From assembly GCF_007556595.1 (NCBI RefSeq), contig NZ_VJNB01000001.1:310001-374000 (forward strand): a DNA stretch of 64,000 nucleotides. The letters are read 5' to 3'. Under the pieces are notes generated by a model. It was not told the origin of the DNA, did not search any database, and saw nothing but the letters and a program-made list of their open reading frames with translations. This DNA is from Tepidimonas alkaliphilus. Lineage in GTDB: Bacteria; Pseudomonadota; Gammaproteobacteria; Burkholderiales; Burkholderiaceae_C. Within the stretch, counting starts at the first letter, position 1; each line of letters starts with the position of its first letter. Position numbers and translations under genes: made by a program. Shown piece after piece: positions 8,631-21,047 of this stretch.

Positions 8631-8963
8631 ATGTTCAACAAAGGACAACTCGCGGGCCTGATGAAGCAGGCCCAAGCCATGCAGGACAACCTCAAGCGCG
8701 CGCAGGAAGAAATCGCGGCGTTGGAGGTCACGGGAGAAGCCGGCGCTGGCTTGGTGAAGGTGGTCATGACCGGCAAGCACGACGTCAAGCGCGTCACCAT
8801 CGACCCGAGCCTGCTGGGCGACGACAAAGAGATGCTGGAAGATCTGGTGGCCGCCGCGTTCAACGCCGCGGTGCGCAAAGTGGAGGAGGCCACTCAAGAG
8901 CGCATGGCGCGGGTGACCGCGGGTATGCCCGGCCTGCCGGGCGGTCTGAAGCTGCCGTTCTGA
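8631..8963 (+). CDS. ybaB: Nucleoid-associated protein YbaB/EbfC
   Basis: A 110-residue DNA-binding dimer of the YbaB/EbfC family, starting [18 protein letters not shown] and with the family core [28 protein letters not shown]. It lies between dnaX and recR, its usual place. The start is an ATG with a GAAGGA-like ribosome binding site upstream (CTGAAGGACG). Confidence 0.95.
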   Translation: MFNKGQLAGLMKQAQAMQDNLKRAQEEIAALEVTGEAGAGLVKVVMTGKHDVKRVTIDPSLLGDDKEMLEDLVAAAFNAAVRKVEEATQERMARVTAGMPGLPGGLKLPF

Positions 8964-8985
8964 GTGCGCGGGGCTTTCGGCTACC

Positions 8986-9591
8986 GTGGCGGCGACGGAT
9001 GACGGCAGCCTGCAACGCTTGGTGGGCGCGCTGCAGCGCCTGCCAGGCGTGGGGGTGCGTTCCGCCGCTCGCATGGCTTACCACCTGCTGCTGCACGACC
9101 GCAGCGGCGCGCTGGAGTTGGCGCACGCGCTGCGCCAAGCGGCCGAAAGCGTGCGTCACTGCGCGCTGTGCCACACGCTGTGTGAACAAGAGGTTTGCGC
9201 CACATGCGCAGACCCCAACCGGGATGCCAGCCAGCTTTGCGTGGTCGAAAATCCGGCCGACCAAGCCGCCATGGAGCGCGCTGGCATCTACCAAGGGCGA
9301 TACTTTGTGCTGATGGGTCGGCTGCGCCCGCTGGAGCCGCAGGACGCGCAGGCCCCGGGTTGGCACGCGTTGCAGCAGCGCGTGCAAACCGACGCTGCGT
9401 TGCGGGAGCTCATCGTGGCCACCAGCTTTACGGTGGAAGGCGAGGCCACGGCGCACGCGCTGGCGCAACTGGGGCGCGCCTTGGGGCTGCGGGTGACGCG
9501 CCTGGCGCGCGGGGTGCCGTTGGGCAGCGAGCTGGAGTTTGTCGATCCCGGCACCCTTGCGCACGCCTTGGCCGACCGTCGGCCTGTTTGA
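8986..9591 (+). CDS. recR: Recombination mediator RecR
   Basis: With RecO, loads RecA at single-strand gaps. The 201-residue protein has the helix-hairpin-helix ([16 protein letters not shown]), a four-cysteine zinc finger (Cys59, Cys62, Cys71, Cys74), and the Toprim domain (LCVVENPAD to [12 protein letters not shown]). The start is a GTG at 8986, 22 bases after ybaB, consistent with co-transcription of dnaX-ybaB-recR. Confidence 0.95.
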   Translation: MAATDDGSLQRLVGALQRLPGVGVRSAARMAYHLLLHDRSGALELAHALRQAAESVRHCALCHTLCEQEVCATCADPNRDASQLCVVENPADQAAMERAGIYQGRYFVLMGRLRPLEPQDAQAPGWHALQQRVQTDAALRELIVATSFTVEGEATAHALAQLGRALGLRVTRLARGVPLGSELEFVDPGTLAHALADRRPV

Positions 9592-9746
9592 AGCCGGCCC
9601 GGGCAGTCAACCAGCGCGCAGCCCTGCGGGCAAGTCCCGATGCCCCGCGAGGGCCATCGCGATAAGCTGCCGACCGAGGTTGAAAGCGGGCGGCGCGGCG
9701 GTCAGATGGCCCGGTCGCGCTGCCGTCCAGCCACAAAAGGCTTCCG

Positions 9747-10709
9747 ATGGATCGTCGGCGCTGCTGTGCGAGTCTGGTTGCGCTGCTGGCGGCGCAATCG
9801 GCCAGGCCGGCGGCGTTGGATCGGGTGGCGGTGCAATGCGAGGCCGTCACGCCTTGGGCGGCGTTGCCGTTGCGCCTGGCGCAGCGGTTGGGATTCACTG
9901 CCCAAGAGCGGGTGGAGCTGCGCTGGGTCACGTCAGCCGACGCCGAGGGCAGCGAAAGCTCGGCAGTCCCTGGGTTGCGCGTAGGGCCGTTTGACCGTTT
10001 GGTGCGCTGGGTGCTGGCGGGCGGAGATGCACGCATTGTGGCCGGCTGGGTGCGCTCGCCCCAATTTGCGGTCGGGTTGGCGCCCGCTACGCCCGACAGC
10101 CAGCCGTGGCGCTTGGGGGTTCCCCATGACCGCCAGCTCTGGGCCAGTTTGGCTGGTATGGTGCTGCAGCGCGGCTGGTCGCGCAAGGCGGTGCTCTGGC
10201 AGCCCCTGGCCGACGCCGCCGAGGCCGAAGCGGCGTTGGCGTCGGGCTCGGTGCAGGGGTTGGCGTGGGGCGATCCGCTCCTGACGCGCTTGGAGCGCGC
10301 CGGGCGGCTGCATGTTTTGGCCGATTTGCGCCATCCGCTGCAGGGCCAGCGCTGGCTCGGCGGGCCATTGTTGTGCACGGTTCTGGCGGCGCCGTCGGCT
10401 TTGTGGGACGCCCAGGCGGCGTTGCTGCAGCGTGTGGCGCGGGCGTTGCGGCGCGCCCTGGCCTGGCTGCAAGAGGCCAGTGCGATGGATCTGGCGCCGC
10501 ACGCTGATCTGGCGGGGCTGGCGCATGACCGTGTGACCTTTCTGCAAGTGTTGGAGCGTTTGCGCCCTTCTTACAGCCTGACGGGCAGCGTGGACGCCCA
10601 AGCCGTGCATCAGTCGCTGCGCTTGCTGGCCTCGTTGCCGGGCGGCGTGGTCGATCAGGGTTTTGATCCGCAGCGCTTGCTGCCGCCGCGCGGCTGGGCC
10701 GGTGCCTGA
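9747..10709 (+). CDS. ABC-type substrate-binding protein, NMT1/SsuA-like
   Basis: A 320-residue protein with a short basic, hydrophobic leader (MDRRRCCASLVALLAAQSA) that looks like a signal sequence. The remainder follows the two-lobed SsuA/TauA/NMT1 pattern, including VGPFDRLVRWVLAGGDARIVAGW and a mid-protein GVPHDRQLWASLAGMVLQRG segment. Proteins of this kind bind sulfonates, nitrate or thiamine precursors, but no transporter genes are adjacent and I cannot name the ligand. It sits alone between recR and ligA, with 155 non-coding bases before it. Confidence 0.65.
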   Translation: MDRRRCCASLVALLAAQSARPAALDRVAVQCEAVTPWAALPLRLAQRLGFTAQERVELRWVTSADAEGSESSAVPGLRVGPFDRLVRWVLAGGDARIVAGWVRSPQFAVGLAPATPDSQPWRLGVPHDRQLWASLAGMVLQRGWSRKAVLWQPLADAAEAEAALASGSVQGLAWGDPLLTRLERAGRLHVLADLRHPLQGQRWLGGPLLCTVLAAPSALWDAQAALLQRVARALRRALAWLQEASAMDLAPHADLAGLAHDRVTFLQVLERLRPSYSLTGSVDAQAVHQSLRLLASLPGGVVDQGFDPQRLLPPRGWAGA

Positions 10710-10725
10710 GCGGCGGGCCGGGGGC

Positions 10726-13224
<2,499 letters not shown>

Positions 13225-13305
13225 GGCGGTTGTCTCCTCTGCTTTCTAAGCGGGACGCAAGCTCGCGGGTGCGCCATAGCACTCTGCATAGGGTAACGCG
13301 CCTTT

Positions 13306-15951
13306 TTAGGCTTCGTCCAGCACTTGAAGCAGATCCTGCGTCAGCAGAGCTTGTTCCCGCGGCAGGTGTAGCGAAGGGCCGCTGAGCAAAAAGGTGTCTT
13401 CCACCCGCTCGCCCAGCGTGGCGATTTTGGCCAGATGCAGTTGCACCTGGTGCCGCGCAAACACCCTTGCCAGGCCGTAAAGCAAACCCTTGCGGTCGCT
13501 GGCCGACAGCGACAGCAGCCAGTGCTGGCCGCGCTCATCAGGCTGCAGCGTGACGCGCGGCACGACCGGAAAGTTGCGTACCCGCCGCGAAACCCGCGCC
13601 CGCGCCGGCGCAGGCAGCGGCCTGTCCGGATCCAGCGCCCGAGGCAGCTCGCTTTCCACCAGCGTGACCAGCTCGCGGTAATGTTCGGCCAGCGCATCGG
13701 TGGTCACGTGAAAGGTATCCAAGGCGTAGCCATCTGCGGTGGTGTGGATCTTGGCATCCAAAATGGAAAACCCCGCGTGGTCGAAGTAGCCGCAGATGCG
13801 GGCGAACAGTTCGGGTTGGTCGGCGGTATAGAGCAACACTTGCAAGCCTTCGCCACCTGGCGCCAAGCGCGCGCGCACCACGGTGGGCGGCGCGGACGCG
13901 GTGTCGTGCGGCGCCAGCGCGCGCGACAGGTGGCGGGTGTGCCAGGCGATTTCATCGGCGCTGTGGCGCATGAAATAGCCCACGTCCAGGCGCGCCCACA
14001 GCGCGGCGTGCGCCTGGTGCGGCAGCGCGTGCAGCGCCAGTTGCGCCAGCGCCTCGCGTTTGCGCGCCTCCACCTCGGCGTGCGGGTCGGGCGCGCCGCC
14101 GCCCAGCACGCGCAACGTGGCGCGGTAGAGGTCTTCCAACAGCCGCGCTTTCCAGCCGTTCCACACTTTGGGGCTGGTGCCGCGGATGTCGGCCACCGTC
14201 AGTAGATACAGGCCGGTCAGCCGCCGCTCGTCGCCGACGCGGCGCGCAAAGGCTTCAATCACCTGCGGGTCGCTGGTGTCCTGGCGTTGCGCGACGTGGC
14301 TCATGGTCAAATGTTCGGCCACCAAAAAGCGGATCAGCTCGGCGTCCTCCCGCGCGATGCCGTGCTGGCGCGCGAACGTCAGCACGTCGCGTGCGCCCAG
14401 TTCGGAGTGGTCGCCGCCGCGGCCCTTGGCGATGTCGTGAAACAGCGCAGCCAGATAAAGGACCCAGGGCTTGTCCCAGCCGGCGGCCAGCTGTGAGCAG
14501 AACGGATATTCGTGCGCGTGTTCGGGAATAAAAAAACGTCGAATGTTGCGCAGCACCATCAGGATATGCTGATCCACTGTGTAAACGTGGAACAGGTCGT
14601 GCTGCATCTGGCCCACGGTGTGCCGAAATGGCCACAGGTAGCGGCCCAACACCGAGGTTTGGTTCATCAGCCGAAAGGCGTGCGTGATACCTTGCGGCTG
14701 TTGCAGGATTTGCATAAACGTGCGGCGGTTGACCGGGTCGCGCCGAAACGCCGCGTTCATCACCGGACGCGCGTTGTAGAGGGCGCGCAGCGTGCGCGCC
14801 GACAAGCCCTTGATGCCGGGAATTTGCTGATACAGCAAAAAGGTTTCCAAGATGGCGTGCGGCTCGCGCCAATAAAGTTCGTCGCTGATCACCTCCAGCA
14901 TGCCGTCGCGCTCGGCAAAGCGGGCGTTGATGGGACGCAACGGCGTCGGGCTGCGTTCGTCGTGTTCCAGCCGTTCGCGGATGTTGAGCAGCAGAATTTG
15001 GTTGAGCTGCGTGACCGCCTTGGCGGCCCAGTAGTAACGCCGCATCAGCCGTTCGCTGGCGCGGCGGGCGCGACGCGCGCTTTGCTCGCGGCTGAGGTCG
15101 GCAGGCCCAGCAGCTTCAAGGCCAAACGCTTGAGCCAGCGCCGCCTGCAGGTCAAACACCAGCCGATCCTCGCGCCGGCGCGCCAAAGCGTGCAGCCGCG
15201 CCCGGATGAGGCTCAGCAGCGCTTCGTTGGCGCGTAGTTGACGCGCTTCGTGCGCGGTGGCCAAGCCCCGGCGCGCCAGCTCGCTCCAGGAGTGTCCCAA
15301 ACCCGCAGCTTTGGCCACCCACAGAATGACGTGCAGGTCGCGCAGGCCGCCAGGCGATTCCTTGCAGTTGGGCTCCAGCGCGTAGGGGGTGTTTTCGTAG
15401 CGCTGGTGGCGCTGCTGCATTTCGAACTGCTTGGCGCGGCAGAAGGTCAGCGGGTCGATGGCCTCCAGCACGCGCTGTTGCAGCTGCTGCGCGGCGCGGC
15501 GCGGCCCGGCCAGCCAGCGCGCCTCCAGCAACGCCGTCTGCACGGTGATGTCGCGGGCGGCTTCGCGCAGGCATTCCTCGACCGTGCGAGCGCTGGAGCC
15601 GATTTCCAAGCCGATGTCCCAGCAGGCTCCCACGAAGCGCTCCACTGCGGCGCGTTGGGCGTCCTCAGCTGCGTCGGGCAGCAGCACCAGCACGTCGATG
15701 TCGGAGTAGGGGAACAGCTCACCGCGGCCGTAACCGCCTACCGCCAACAACGTCAGCGCAGGCGGCATGCTGAGCTCTTTCCAGAGCGCGCGCAGCGTCG
15801 CATCGGTCAGCGCCGCCAGCCGCCGCAGCCAGCGCCGCACGCCGGCGCTGCGGCCCCCCAGCGCTTCGATGCCGTTGAGGATATCGGCCTTGCCTTGGCG
15901 ATGCCGCTCACGCAGCGCAGCCAGCCGGGGAGTGAGGTCGTCGGCGACCAT
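13306..15951 (-). CDS. glnD: Bifunctional uridylyltransferase/uridylyl-removing enzyme GlnD
   Basis: Senses glutamine and modifies the PII protein (GlnB, also in this window). It has the nucleotidyltransferase motif VGGYGRGELFPYSDIDVLVL, an HD hydrolase domain (LFHDIAKGRGGDHSELGA), and two C-terminal ACT domains that bind glutamine. The start is uncertain: ATG at 15951 gives 881 residues and begins near the conserved LRERHRQGKADI helix, while ATGs at 15966 and 15990 are in frame. No good ribosome binding site distinguishes them. It follows map on the same strand within tens of bases, so the two are probably co-transcribed. Confidence 0.95.
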   Translation of the reverse strand: MVADDLTPRLAALRERHRQGKADILNGIEALGGRSAGVRRWLRRLAALTDATLRALWKELSMPPALTLLAVGGYGRGELFPYSDIDVLVLLPDAAEDAQRAAVERFVGACWDIGLEIGSSARTVEECLREAARDITVQTALLEARWLAGPRRAAQQLQQRVLEAIDPLTFCRAKQFEMQQRHQRYENTPYALEPNCKESPGGLRDLHVILWVAKAAGLGHSWSELARRGLATAHEARQLRANEALLSLIRARLHALARRREDRLVFDLQAALAQAFGLEAAGPADLSREQSARRARRASERLMRRYYWAAKAVTQLNQILLLNIRERLEHDERSPTPLRPINARFAERDGMLEVISDELYWREPHAILETFLLYQQIPGIKGLSARTLRALYNARPVMNAAFRRDPVNRRTFMQILQQPQGITHAFRLMNQTSVLGRYLWPFRHTVGQMQHDLFHVYTVDQHILMVLRNIRRFFIPEHAHEYPFCSQLAAGWDKPWVLYLAALFHDIAKGRGGDHSELGARDVLTFARQHGIAREDAELIRFLVAEHLTMSHVAQRQDTSDPQVIEAFARRVGDERRLTGLYLLTVADIRGTSPKVWNGWKARLLEDLYRATLRVLGGGAPDPHAEVEARKREALAQLALHALPHQAHAALWARLDVGYFMRHSADEIAWHTRHLSRALAPHDTASAPPTVVRARLAPGGEGLQVLLYTADQPELFARICGYFDHAGFSILDAKIHTTADGYALDTFHVTTDALAEHYRELVTLVESELPRALDPDRPLPAPARARVSRRVRNFPVVPRVTLQPDERGQHWLLSLSASDRKGLLYGLARVFARHQVQLHLAKIATLGERVEDTFLLSGPSLHLPREQALLTQDLLQVLDEA

Positions 15952-16002
15952 GGCGTTGGGAATCATCCCCACGGCGCAAGCAAGCGCCATGCCACAGCAT
16001 GA

Positions 16003-16827
16003 TCAAGCTGGCGCGGCAGCCCCAGCGCCACGCACAAAATCGGGCGGCGGCGGCGCACCGGGCGACAGCGTCAGCACCTCATAGCCGTCTTCGGTGCACA
16101 GCACGGTGTGCTCCCATTGCGCCGACAGCATGCGGTCCTTGGTCACGATGGTCCAGCCGTCGCCGAGCTCGCGGATTTCGCGGCGGCCCTGGTTGATCAT
16201 CGGCTCGATGGTGAAGGTCATGCCGGGGCGCAGCTCCAGCCCTGTGCCCGGCTGGCCGTAGTGCAGCACCTGCGGATCCTCGTGGAACTTGCGCCCGATG
16301 CCGTGGCCACAGAACTCTCGCACCACGCTGTAGCCGGCGGCCTCGGCGAAACGCTGGATCGCGTGGCCGATGTCGCCCAGCCGCGCCCCAGGGCGCACCA
16401 TTTCGATGCCTTTCCACATGGCCTGGTAAGTGATTTCGCACAAGCGGCGGGCATGCGGCGCCACCTCGCCAACCAGGAACATGCGGCTGGTGTCGCCGTG
16501 CCAGCCGTCCTTGATGACGGTGACGTCGATGTTGAGGATGTCGCCTTTTTTGAGCGGCTTGTCGTTGGGGATGCCGTGGCAGACGACGTGGTTGACCGAG
16601 GTGCAAATGCTTTTGGGAAAAGGCGGGTAGCCGTGCGGCGCGTAGTTCAGCGGTGCGGGGATAGCACCCTGCACGCGGACAATGTAGTCGTGCGCCAGGC
16701 GATCCAGCTCATTGGTGGTCACGCCTGGACGCACGAACGGCGCCAAATAGTCAAGCACCTCAGCCGCCAGCCGCCCTGCGCGGCGCATGCCTTCGATGCC
16801 GGCGGCGTCTTTGAACGTGATGGTCAT
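16003..16827 (-). CDS. map: Methionine aminopeptidase type I
   Basis: Removes the initiator methionine from nascent proteins. The 274-residue enzyme has the metal ligands in NIDVTVIKDGWHGDTSRM (two Asp), CGHGIG (His), TIEPMI (Glu) and QWEHT (Glu). The frame opens 12 codons earlier, but MTITFKDAAGIEGMRRAG matches the family N-terminus. A -10-like TACGAT lies eight bases before this ATG. It is upstream of glnD in the same direction. Confidence 0.96.
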   Translation of the reverse strand: MTITFKDAAGIEGMRRAGRLAAEVLDYLAPFVRPGVTTNELDRLAHDYIVRVQGAIPAPLNYAPHGYPPFPKSICTSVNHVVCHGIPNDKPLKKGDILNIDVTVIKDGWHGDTSRMFLVGEVAPHARRLCEITYQAMWKGIEMVRPGARLGDIGHAIQRFAEAAGYSVVREFCGHGIGRKFHEDPQVLHYGQPGTGLELRPGMTFTIEPMINQGRREIRELGDGWTIVTKDRMLSAQWEHTVLCTEDGYEVLTLSPGAPPPPDFVRGAGAAAPA

Positions 16828-16929
16828 GGAGCGCGATCGTAACAAAGCCCCCGTTCGCCCCACGTCGGCGGGGCTGTTGGAACGCGGCCCTAACCAGGGC
16901 GTGGCGGCAGCAAGCAGGGTGCAAGCCGA

Positions 16930-18900
16930 CTATCGATCCGCAGCGGCCTGGGGTGCGGCAAGCGCGGCAGCTTCGGCGCCGAGGTGAAACACTTGCAGCG
17001 CGCGCAACAGCTCCTGCGCCTGCTGGCGCAGCGCCTCGGTGGCGGCGCCGGCCTGCTCCACCAGCGCGGCGTTTTGCTGCGTGGCCTGCTCCAGCTGGCC
17101 CATGGCGGCGTTGATCTGCGCGATGCCCTCGGACTGCTCGCCCGCGGCGGCGGAGACCTCGCCGATGGTGTCGGCCACGCGCTGCACGGCCTGCACCACC
17201 TCCAGCATCGTCTGGCCGGCCTGCTGCACTTGCTGGCTGCCGTGGCCGATCTGGGCCACGCTCTCCTCAATCAGCGCCTTGATCTGGCGCGCGGCCTCGG
17301 CGCTTCTCTGGGCGAGCGCCCGCACCTCGCCGGCCACCACCGCAAAGCCGCGTCCGGCCTCACCCGCGCGGGCGGCTTCCACCGCGGCGTTAAGCGCCAG
17401 GATGTTGGTCTGGAACGCGATACCGTCGATGACCCCGGTGATGTCGGCGATGCGCTGGCTGCTGGCTTGGATGGCTTCGATCGAAGCCACGGCTTGCTGC
17501 GCGGTGCTGCCGCCGCTTTGCGCCACGCGGGAGGCTTCGGCGGCCAGCTGGTTGGCGGTGCGGGCGGCTTCGCTGCCATGGCGCACGGTGTCGGCCAGCG
17601 AGGCGGTGCTGGCCGCGGTTTGTTCCAGGCTGGCGGCGGCTTGCTCGGTACGGGCCGACAAATCCTGATTACCGCGCGCCAGCTGCTCGGCGGCGCTGGC
17701 CACCGCCTGCGCGGCCTGCACAAACTGCCGCACCAAGTCGGCCCAGGTGCGCCGCAGCGCTTCCGCCGCCTGCAGCAGCTGGCCAAATTCGTCGCGCGAG
17801 GCGGCGCGCGCCGGCTCATCCAGCCGCCCTTGAGCCAGCCGTTGCAGCGCGCGCTGCGCCAGCGCCAGCGGCTGCACCACGTGGCGACGCACAAACCCGA
17901 TCAGAAACGCCAGAATGACCGCCGCGGTGACCCCAACGATGCTCCACAGCAACGCCAAATCGGCCCGCACCGTGCGAGTGGTTTCCGCCTGACGCTGCAG
18001 CGACACCATCGCCCACTGCCAGGCAGGGTAGGCTTCCCAAACTGCATCGACCGCGCCGTGCCCAGGCAAGCCATCAAAATCGGGCAGCACCAGGCGGCCT
18101 CGGGTCTGATCGCGCTGCAACGCTTCGCGCAAGGCTTGCAGCAAGGGGTGATCGGCATTCAGAGCGGGGCGATCGACGCCATACCACGAGCCTTGGCGCG
18201 GTCCGGCGCCCACATCCAGCGCGGCCATCAGCCGGTTGGGGCTGTTGTTGGCTTGCAGCATCTTGGCCAGAACCCCCAATTCGCTGGACAGGTCATAGCC
18301 CACGAACAGCACCGCCCGCACTTCGCCGTCGATTTTGACCGGTTGGTATTGCGTCATGTAGGGGCGGCCAAACAGCACCGCGCGTCCGACGTAGCGCTGA
18401 CCCGCCATCAGCGCCTTGTAGGCAGGGTGCGACTGACCCAGCAGCGTGCCCACCGCGCGCGAGCCGTCTTCTTTCTTGAGGCTGGTGGCAATGCGAAGAA
18501 AATCATCACCTTGGCGCTGAAAGATGGTGGCCACGCCGCCGGTGCGCTGGGTGAACAGATCCACCTGCGTGAAGTCGCCTTCCAGTGGTTGGCCGTAAAG
18601 CGTCAATTTGTTCTGTGATGACCAGCCCAGCGCGACGGCTGGGACGAGCTGCTCGAATTCGCCAAAAAGCCGCGCAGCCCCGCGTTGGCCGGCCCGATCC
18701 ACTTGCTCAGCCACGGTGACGGCGGCTTCGGCATCGGCGGCCAGCCGATCCAGCGCCGCTTCGCGCCGCTCCGCATGCATCTGCACGCTGAACCAGCCCA
18801 GCGCCAGCATCATCAGCAGCCAAGCGCTGAGCAGCGCCAGCGCCAAGCGAACCCCGATGCGCTGCGTCCATGGCAGCTCGGTGATGGTGTGCGAACTCAT
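16930..18900 (-). CDS. Methyl-accepting chemotaxis protein
   Basis: Inner-membrane chemoreceptor of 656 residues. It has a first membrane span ([20 protein letters not shown]), a periplasmic Cache-like sensor domain of about 270 residues (with [25 protein letters not shown]), a second span ([18 protein letters not shown]), HAMP, and a signalling coiled coil. The hairpin tip reads [19 protein letters not shown]. The C-terminus ends AAADR, with no NWETF-type pentapeptide, so it does not tether CheR/CheB that way. GGAGGG, 9 bases before the ATG at 18900, fixes the start. No che genes are nearby and the ligand is unknown. Confidence 0.92.
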   Translation of the reverse strand: MSSHTITELPWTQRIGVRLALALLSAWLLMMLALGWFSVQMHAERREAALDRLAADAEAAVTVAEQVDRAGQRGAARLFGEFEQLVPAVALGWSSQNKLTLYGQPLEGDFTQVDLFTQRTGGVATIFQRQGDDFLRIATSLKKEDGSRAVGTLLGQSHPAYKALMAGQRYVGRAVLFGRPYMTQYQPVKIDGEVRAVLFVGYDLSSELGVLAKMLQANNSPNRLMAALDVGAGPRQGSWYGVDRPALNADHPLLQALREALQRDQTRGRLVLPDFDGLPGHGAVDAVWEAYPAWQWAMVSLQRQAETTRTVRADLALLWSIVGVTAAVILAFLIGFVRRHVVQPLALAQRALQRLAQGRLDEPARAASRDEFGQLLQAAEALRRTWADLVRQFVQAAQAVASAAEQLARGNQDLSARTEQAAASLEQTAASTASLADTVRHGSEAARTANQLAAEASRVAQSGGSTAQQAVASIEAIQASSQRIADITGVIDGIAFQTNILALNAAVEAARAGEAGRGFAVVAGEVRALAQRSAEAARQIKALIEESVAQIGHGSQQVQQAGQTMLEVVQAVQRVADTIGEVSAAAGEQSEGIAQINAAMGQLEQATQQNAALVEQAGAATEALRQQAQELLRALQVFHLGAEAAALAAPQAAADR

Positions 18901-19078
18901 CGGGCCAAGCCCTCCAGATGTCGTTTTTGGCGTCGATCCTGATGGAACGATGCCAAGCATAACCGTCTGCCGCTGCGCTGAGGGCGCCAACCTGCACGTA
19001 TCTTGTTGACCGCTAGCGCAAGCCCGAGGGAGTTGGCCGGAAAGGTTGAGCCAGCCATGGGGGCGGCATCGCTTAAAA

Positions 19079-19094
19079 CTGTTTTTTTATACAG
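19079..19094 (+). promoter_or_regulatory. LexA-binding site (SOS box) before imuA
   Basis: CTGTTTTTTTATACAG is a full CTG-N10-CAG operator with an AT-rich core, flanked by AA and TA as in the proteobacterial consensus. It overlaps a -10-like TATACA (19088-19093), so LexA would block the promoter directly. The preferred imuA start is eight bases downstream. Confidence 0.85.
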
Positions 19095-19101
19095 TATAGG
19101 C

Positions 19102-19773
19102 GTGGCGTCAACGCAACTGCATCCCCAAGTCTGGCGCGCCAGCGAGCTGGCCGCCTCCGTGCAGTCCACCACCCCTACCGGCTGGACGGCGTTGGACGCG
19201 CAGCTGCCCGGCGGCGGCTGGCCGCTGGGCGCGGTGGTGGAGCTGCAGGCGGCGGTGCCGCCGTGGCGGCTGCTGCTGCCGGCGCTGCAGCAAGCCTGCC
19301 GGCACGGCCAGGTGGCGCTGGTGGCGCTGCCGCTCGTGCCGAACGCGGCGGCGTGGGCCGCGCACGGCCTGCCGCTGTCGCGGCTGTGGTGCGTGCACCC
19401 GTGCGACGCACGCGAGGCGCTGTGGTGCGCCGAGCAGTTGCTCACCTGCCCCGAAGTGGCGCTGTGCTGGCTGCACGTGGAGGAGCCGCCGCCGCTGGCG
19501 TGGACCCAGCGGCTGCAGCAGGCCGCCGCGGCGGCGCGCTGCGCCGGCGCTCGTGGCGACGGCGCCGACTGGCCGGCCCCGCTGGTGGTGCTAAGCCGCC
19601 CGGATGACTCGGCGCGGCCCGACGGCGCCAGCGCCGCGCCGCTGCGGCTGCGGGTACGCGTGGAAGGGCCGGCCACGCTCGTGGTGCAGGTGCGCAAGCG
19701 CCGCGGCCCGCCGCTGGCCCGCGCGTTGCGCCTGCACGCGCCGTGGCTGTGGAGCGAATGGATCGAACCATGA
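19102..19773 (+). CDS. imuA: ImuA, RecA/SulA-like mutasome subunit
   Basis: First gene of the DNA-damage mutagenesis cassette. ImuA is a RecA-like protein lacking a functional recombinase and works with ImuB and DnaE2 in error-prone synthesis. The family motif TGWTALDAQLPGGGWPLGAVVEL appears near the N-terminus, followed by a RecA-fold core. The frame continues upstream to 19003, but those starts lie before the SOS box; GTG at 19102 gives 223 residues and begins like family members (QVWRASEL). The gene overlaps imuB by ATGA. The SOS box indicates LexA control. Confidence 0.85.
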   Translation: MASTQLHPQVWRASELAASVQSTTPTGWTALDAQLPGGGWPLGAVVELQAAVPPWRLLLPALQQACRHGQVALVALPLVPNAAAWAAHGLPLSRLWCVHPCDAREALWCAEQLLTCPEVALCWLHVEEPPPLAWTQRLQQAAAAARCAGARGDGADWPAPLVVLSRPDDSARPDGASAAPLRLRVRVEGPATLVVQVRKRRGPPLARALRLHAPWLWSEWIEP

Positions 19774-21047
19774 ACGCGGATCCCTCCGATGCCCCGGCCC
19801 CGCTGTGGGCGGCCTGTCTGCCGAGCCGACCCGACGCGGCGCCGGTGGCCGCCGCGCTGGCGACGCTCGCGCCCGCCGTCGCGCCGCTGCACGACGGCTG
19901 GGTGGCCGATCTGACGCGCACGCAGCGCCTGTTCGGCGGGCGCGTGGCGCTGCTGCGGCGGCTGCAGGCCGCGCTGGCGCCGCTGGGCTGGGCGCGGCTC
20001 GGCGTGGCGCCGACGGCGCCGGCGGCGCTGGCGCTGGCGCGCATGGCGCCGGCTGGCGGAGGTCTGCGCCACGCGCTGCCGCCGCGCTGGCCGCAGGCGT
20101 TGCTGGCCCTGCCGCCGCAGGCGCTGCCGGAGGCCGCTGCGCACGCGCCGACGCTGCAGGCGCTGGGCCTGCGCACGCTCGGGGCGCTGCATGCGGTCGG
20201 CGACAGGCTGGCGGCGCGCACCGACCCGGCGCTGCCGCGCGCGCTGCGCCAATGCCTGGGCGAAGAGCCGCTGGCGCTGGAGCCGTGGCGCGCGCCGCCC
20301 GAATGGCACGGCGAGCAGGCGCTGCCCGGCCCCACCGCCGAGGCCGCCGCGCTGGCGTTTGCGGCGCAGCGGCTGCTGCAGCCGCTGCAGGCGTGGCTGC
20401 GCGCGCGGCAGCTCGGCGTGCTGCGCTGGGCGCTGGGCTGGCCGGGGCAGCCACAGGCGCTCGTCTTCACGCACCGCGAGCCGGTGCAGGACGCCGCGCG
20501 TCTGCTGCGGCTGCTGCGCGAGCGGCTGCAGCGGCTGACGCTGGCGCAGCCGGTGGAGACGCTCGTGTTGCGCACGCTGCAGCTGGCGCCGTGGCGCCCG
20601 CGCTCGGCGGCGCTGCTGCCCGGCGCGGCGGGCGATGACGGCGGCGCCTCATGGGCCGCGGTGCTGGAGCGACTGAGCGCCCGTCTGGGGCCGCAGCGCG
20701 TATGCCGCGCCGACCTGCGCGCCACTTGGCAGCCGGGCGAGGCCGGCGGCTGGCGGCCTCTGTCCGACGACGGTGCTGCCGAGCCGACGCTGGCGGCGCT
20801 GCCCCCCGACGCCGCCTGGCAGCCGCCGTGGTGGCTGCCGCAGGACTGCGTGCTGGCCGGCGACGCGCGTGGCCGCCCGGTGCGGGACGGCCAGCCGCTG
20901 CGGCGCCTGCACGGGCCGCTGCGCCGGCAAGGGGATGGGGCAGCGCCGCCGGTGCAGGCCTGCCTGGCGCTGGACGCGCACGGGCAGCCGTGGTGGATCG
21001 AGCGCCAAGGCCGTGCGCCGTGGCGGCTGCGGGGCGTCTATGGCTGA
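19770..21047 (+). CDS. imuB: ImuB, catalytically inactive Y-family polymerase homologue (short form)
   Basis: Mutasome hub protein, a Y-family polymerase relative without catalytic activity that links ImuA, DnaE2 and the sliding clamp. The core LTRTQRLFGGRVALLRRLQAAL and the later helix-hairpin-helix and little-finger-like region (LRTLGALHAVGDRLAAR) are recognisable. At 425 residues it is shorter than the roughly 500 usual for the family. The N-terminal polymerase-like segment before the RLFGG region is reduced to about 50 residues, with no D-x-D/FFA-type motif. The start ATG overlaps the imuA stop as ATGA; the end overlaps dnaE2 by eight bases. Confidence 0.82.
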   Translation: MNADPSDAPAPLWAACLPSRPDAAPVAAALATLAPAVAPLHDGWVADLTRTQRLFGGRVALLRRLQAALAPLGWARLGVAPTAPAALALARMAPAGGGLRHALPPRWPQALLALPPQALPEAAAHAPTLQALGLRTLGALHAVGDRLAARTDPALPRALRQCLGEEPLALEPWRAPPEWHGEQALPGPTAEAAALAFAAQRLLQPLQAWLRARQLGVLRWALGWPGQPQALVFTHREPVQDAARLLRLLRERLQRLTLAQPVETLVLRTLQLAPWRPRSAALLPGAAGDDGGASWAAVLERLSARLGPQRVCRADLRATWQPGEAGGWRPLSDDGAAEPTLAALPPDAAWQPPWWLPQDCVLAGDARGRPVRDGQPLRRLHGPLRRQGDGAAPPVQACLALDAHGQPWWIERQGRAPWRLRGVYG

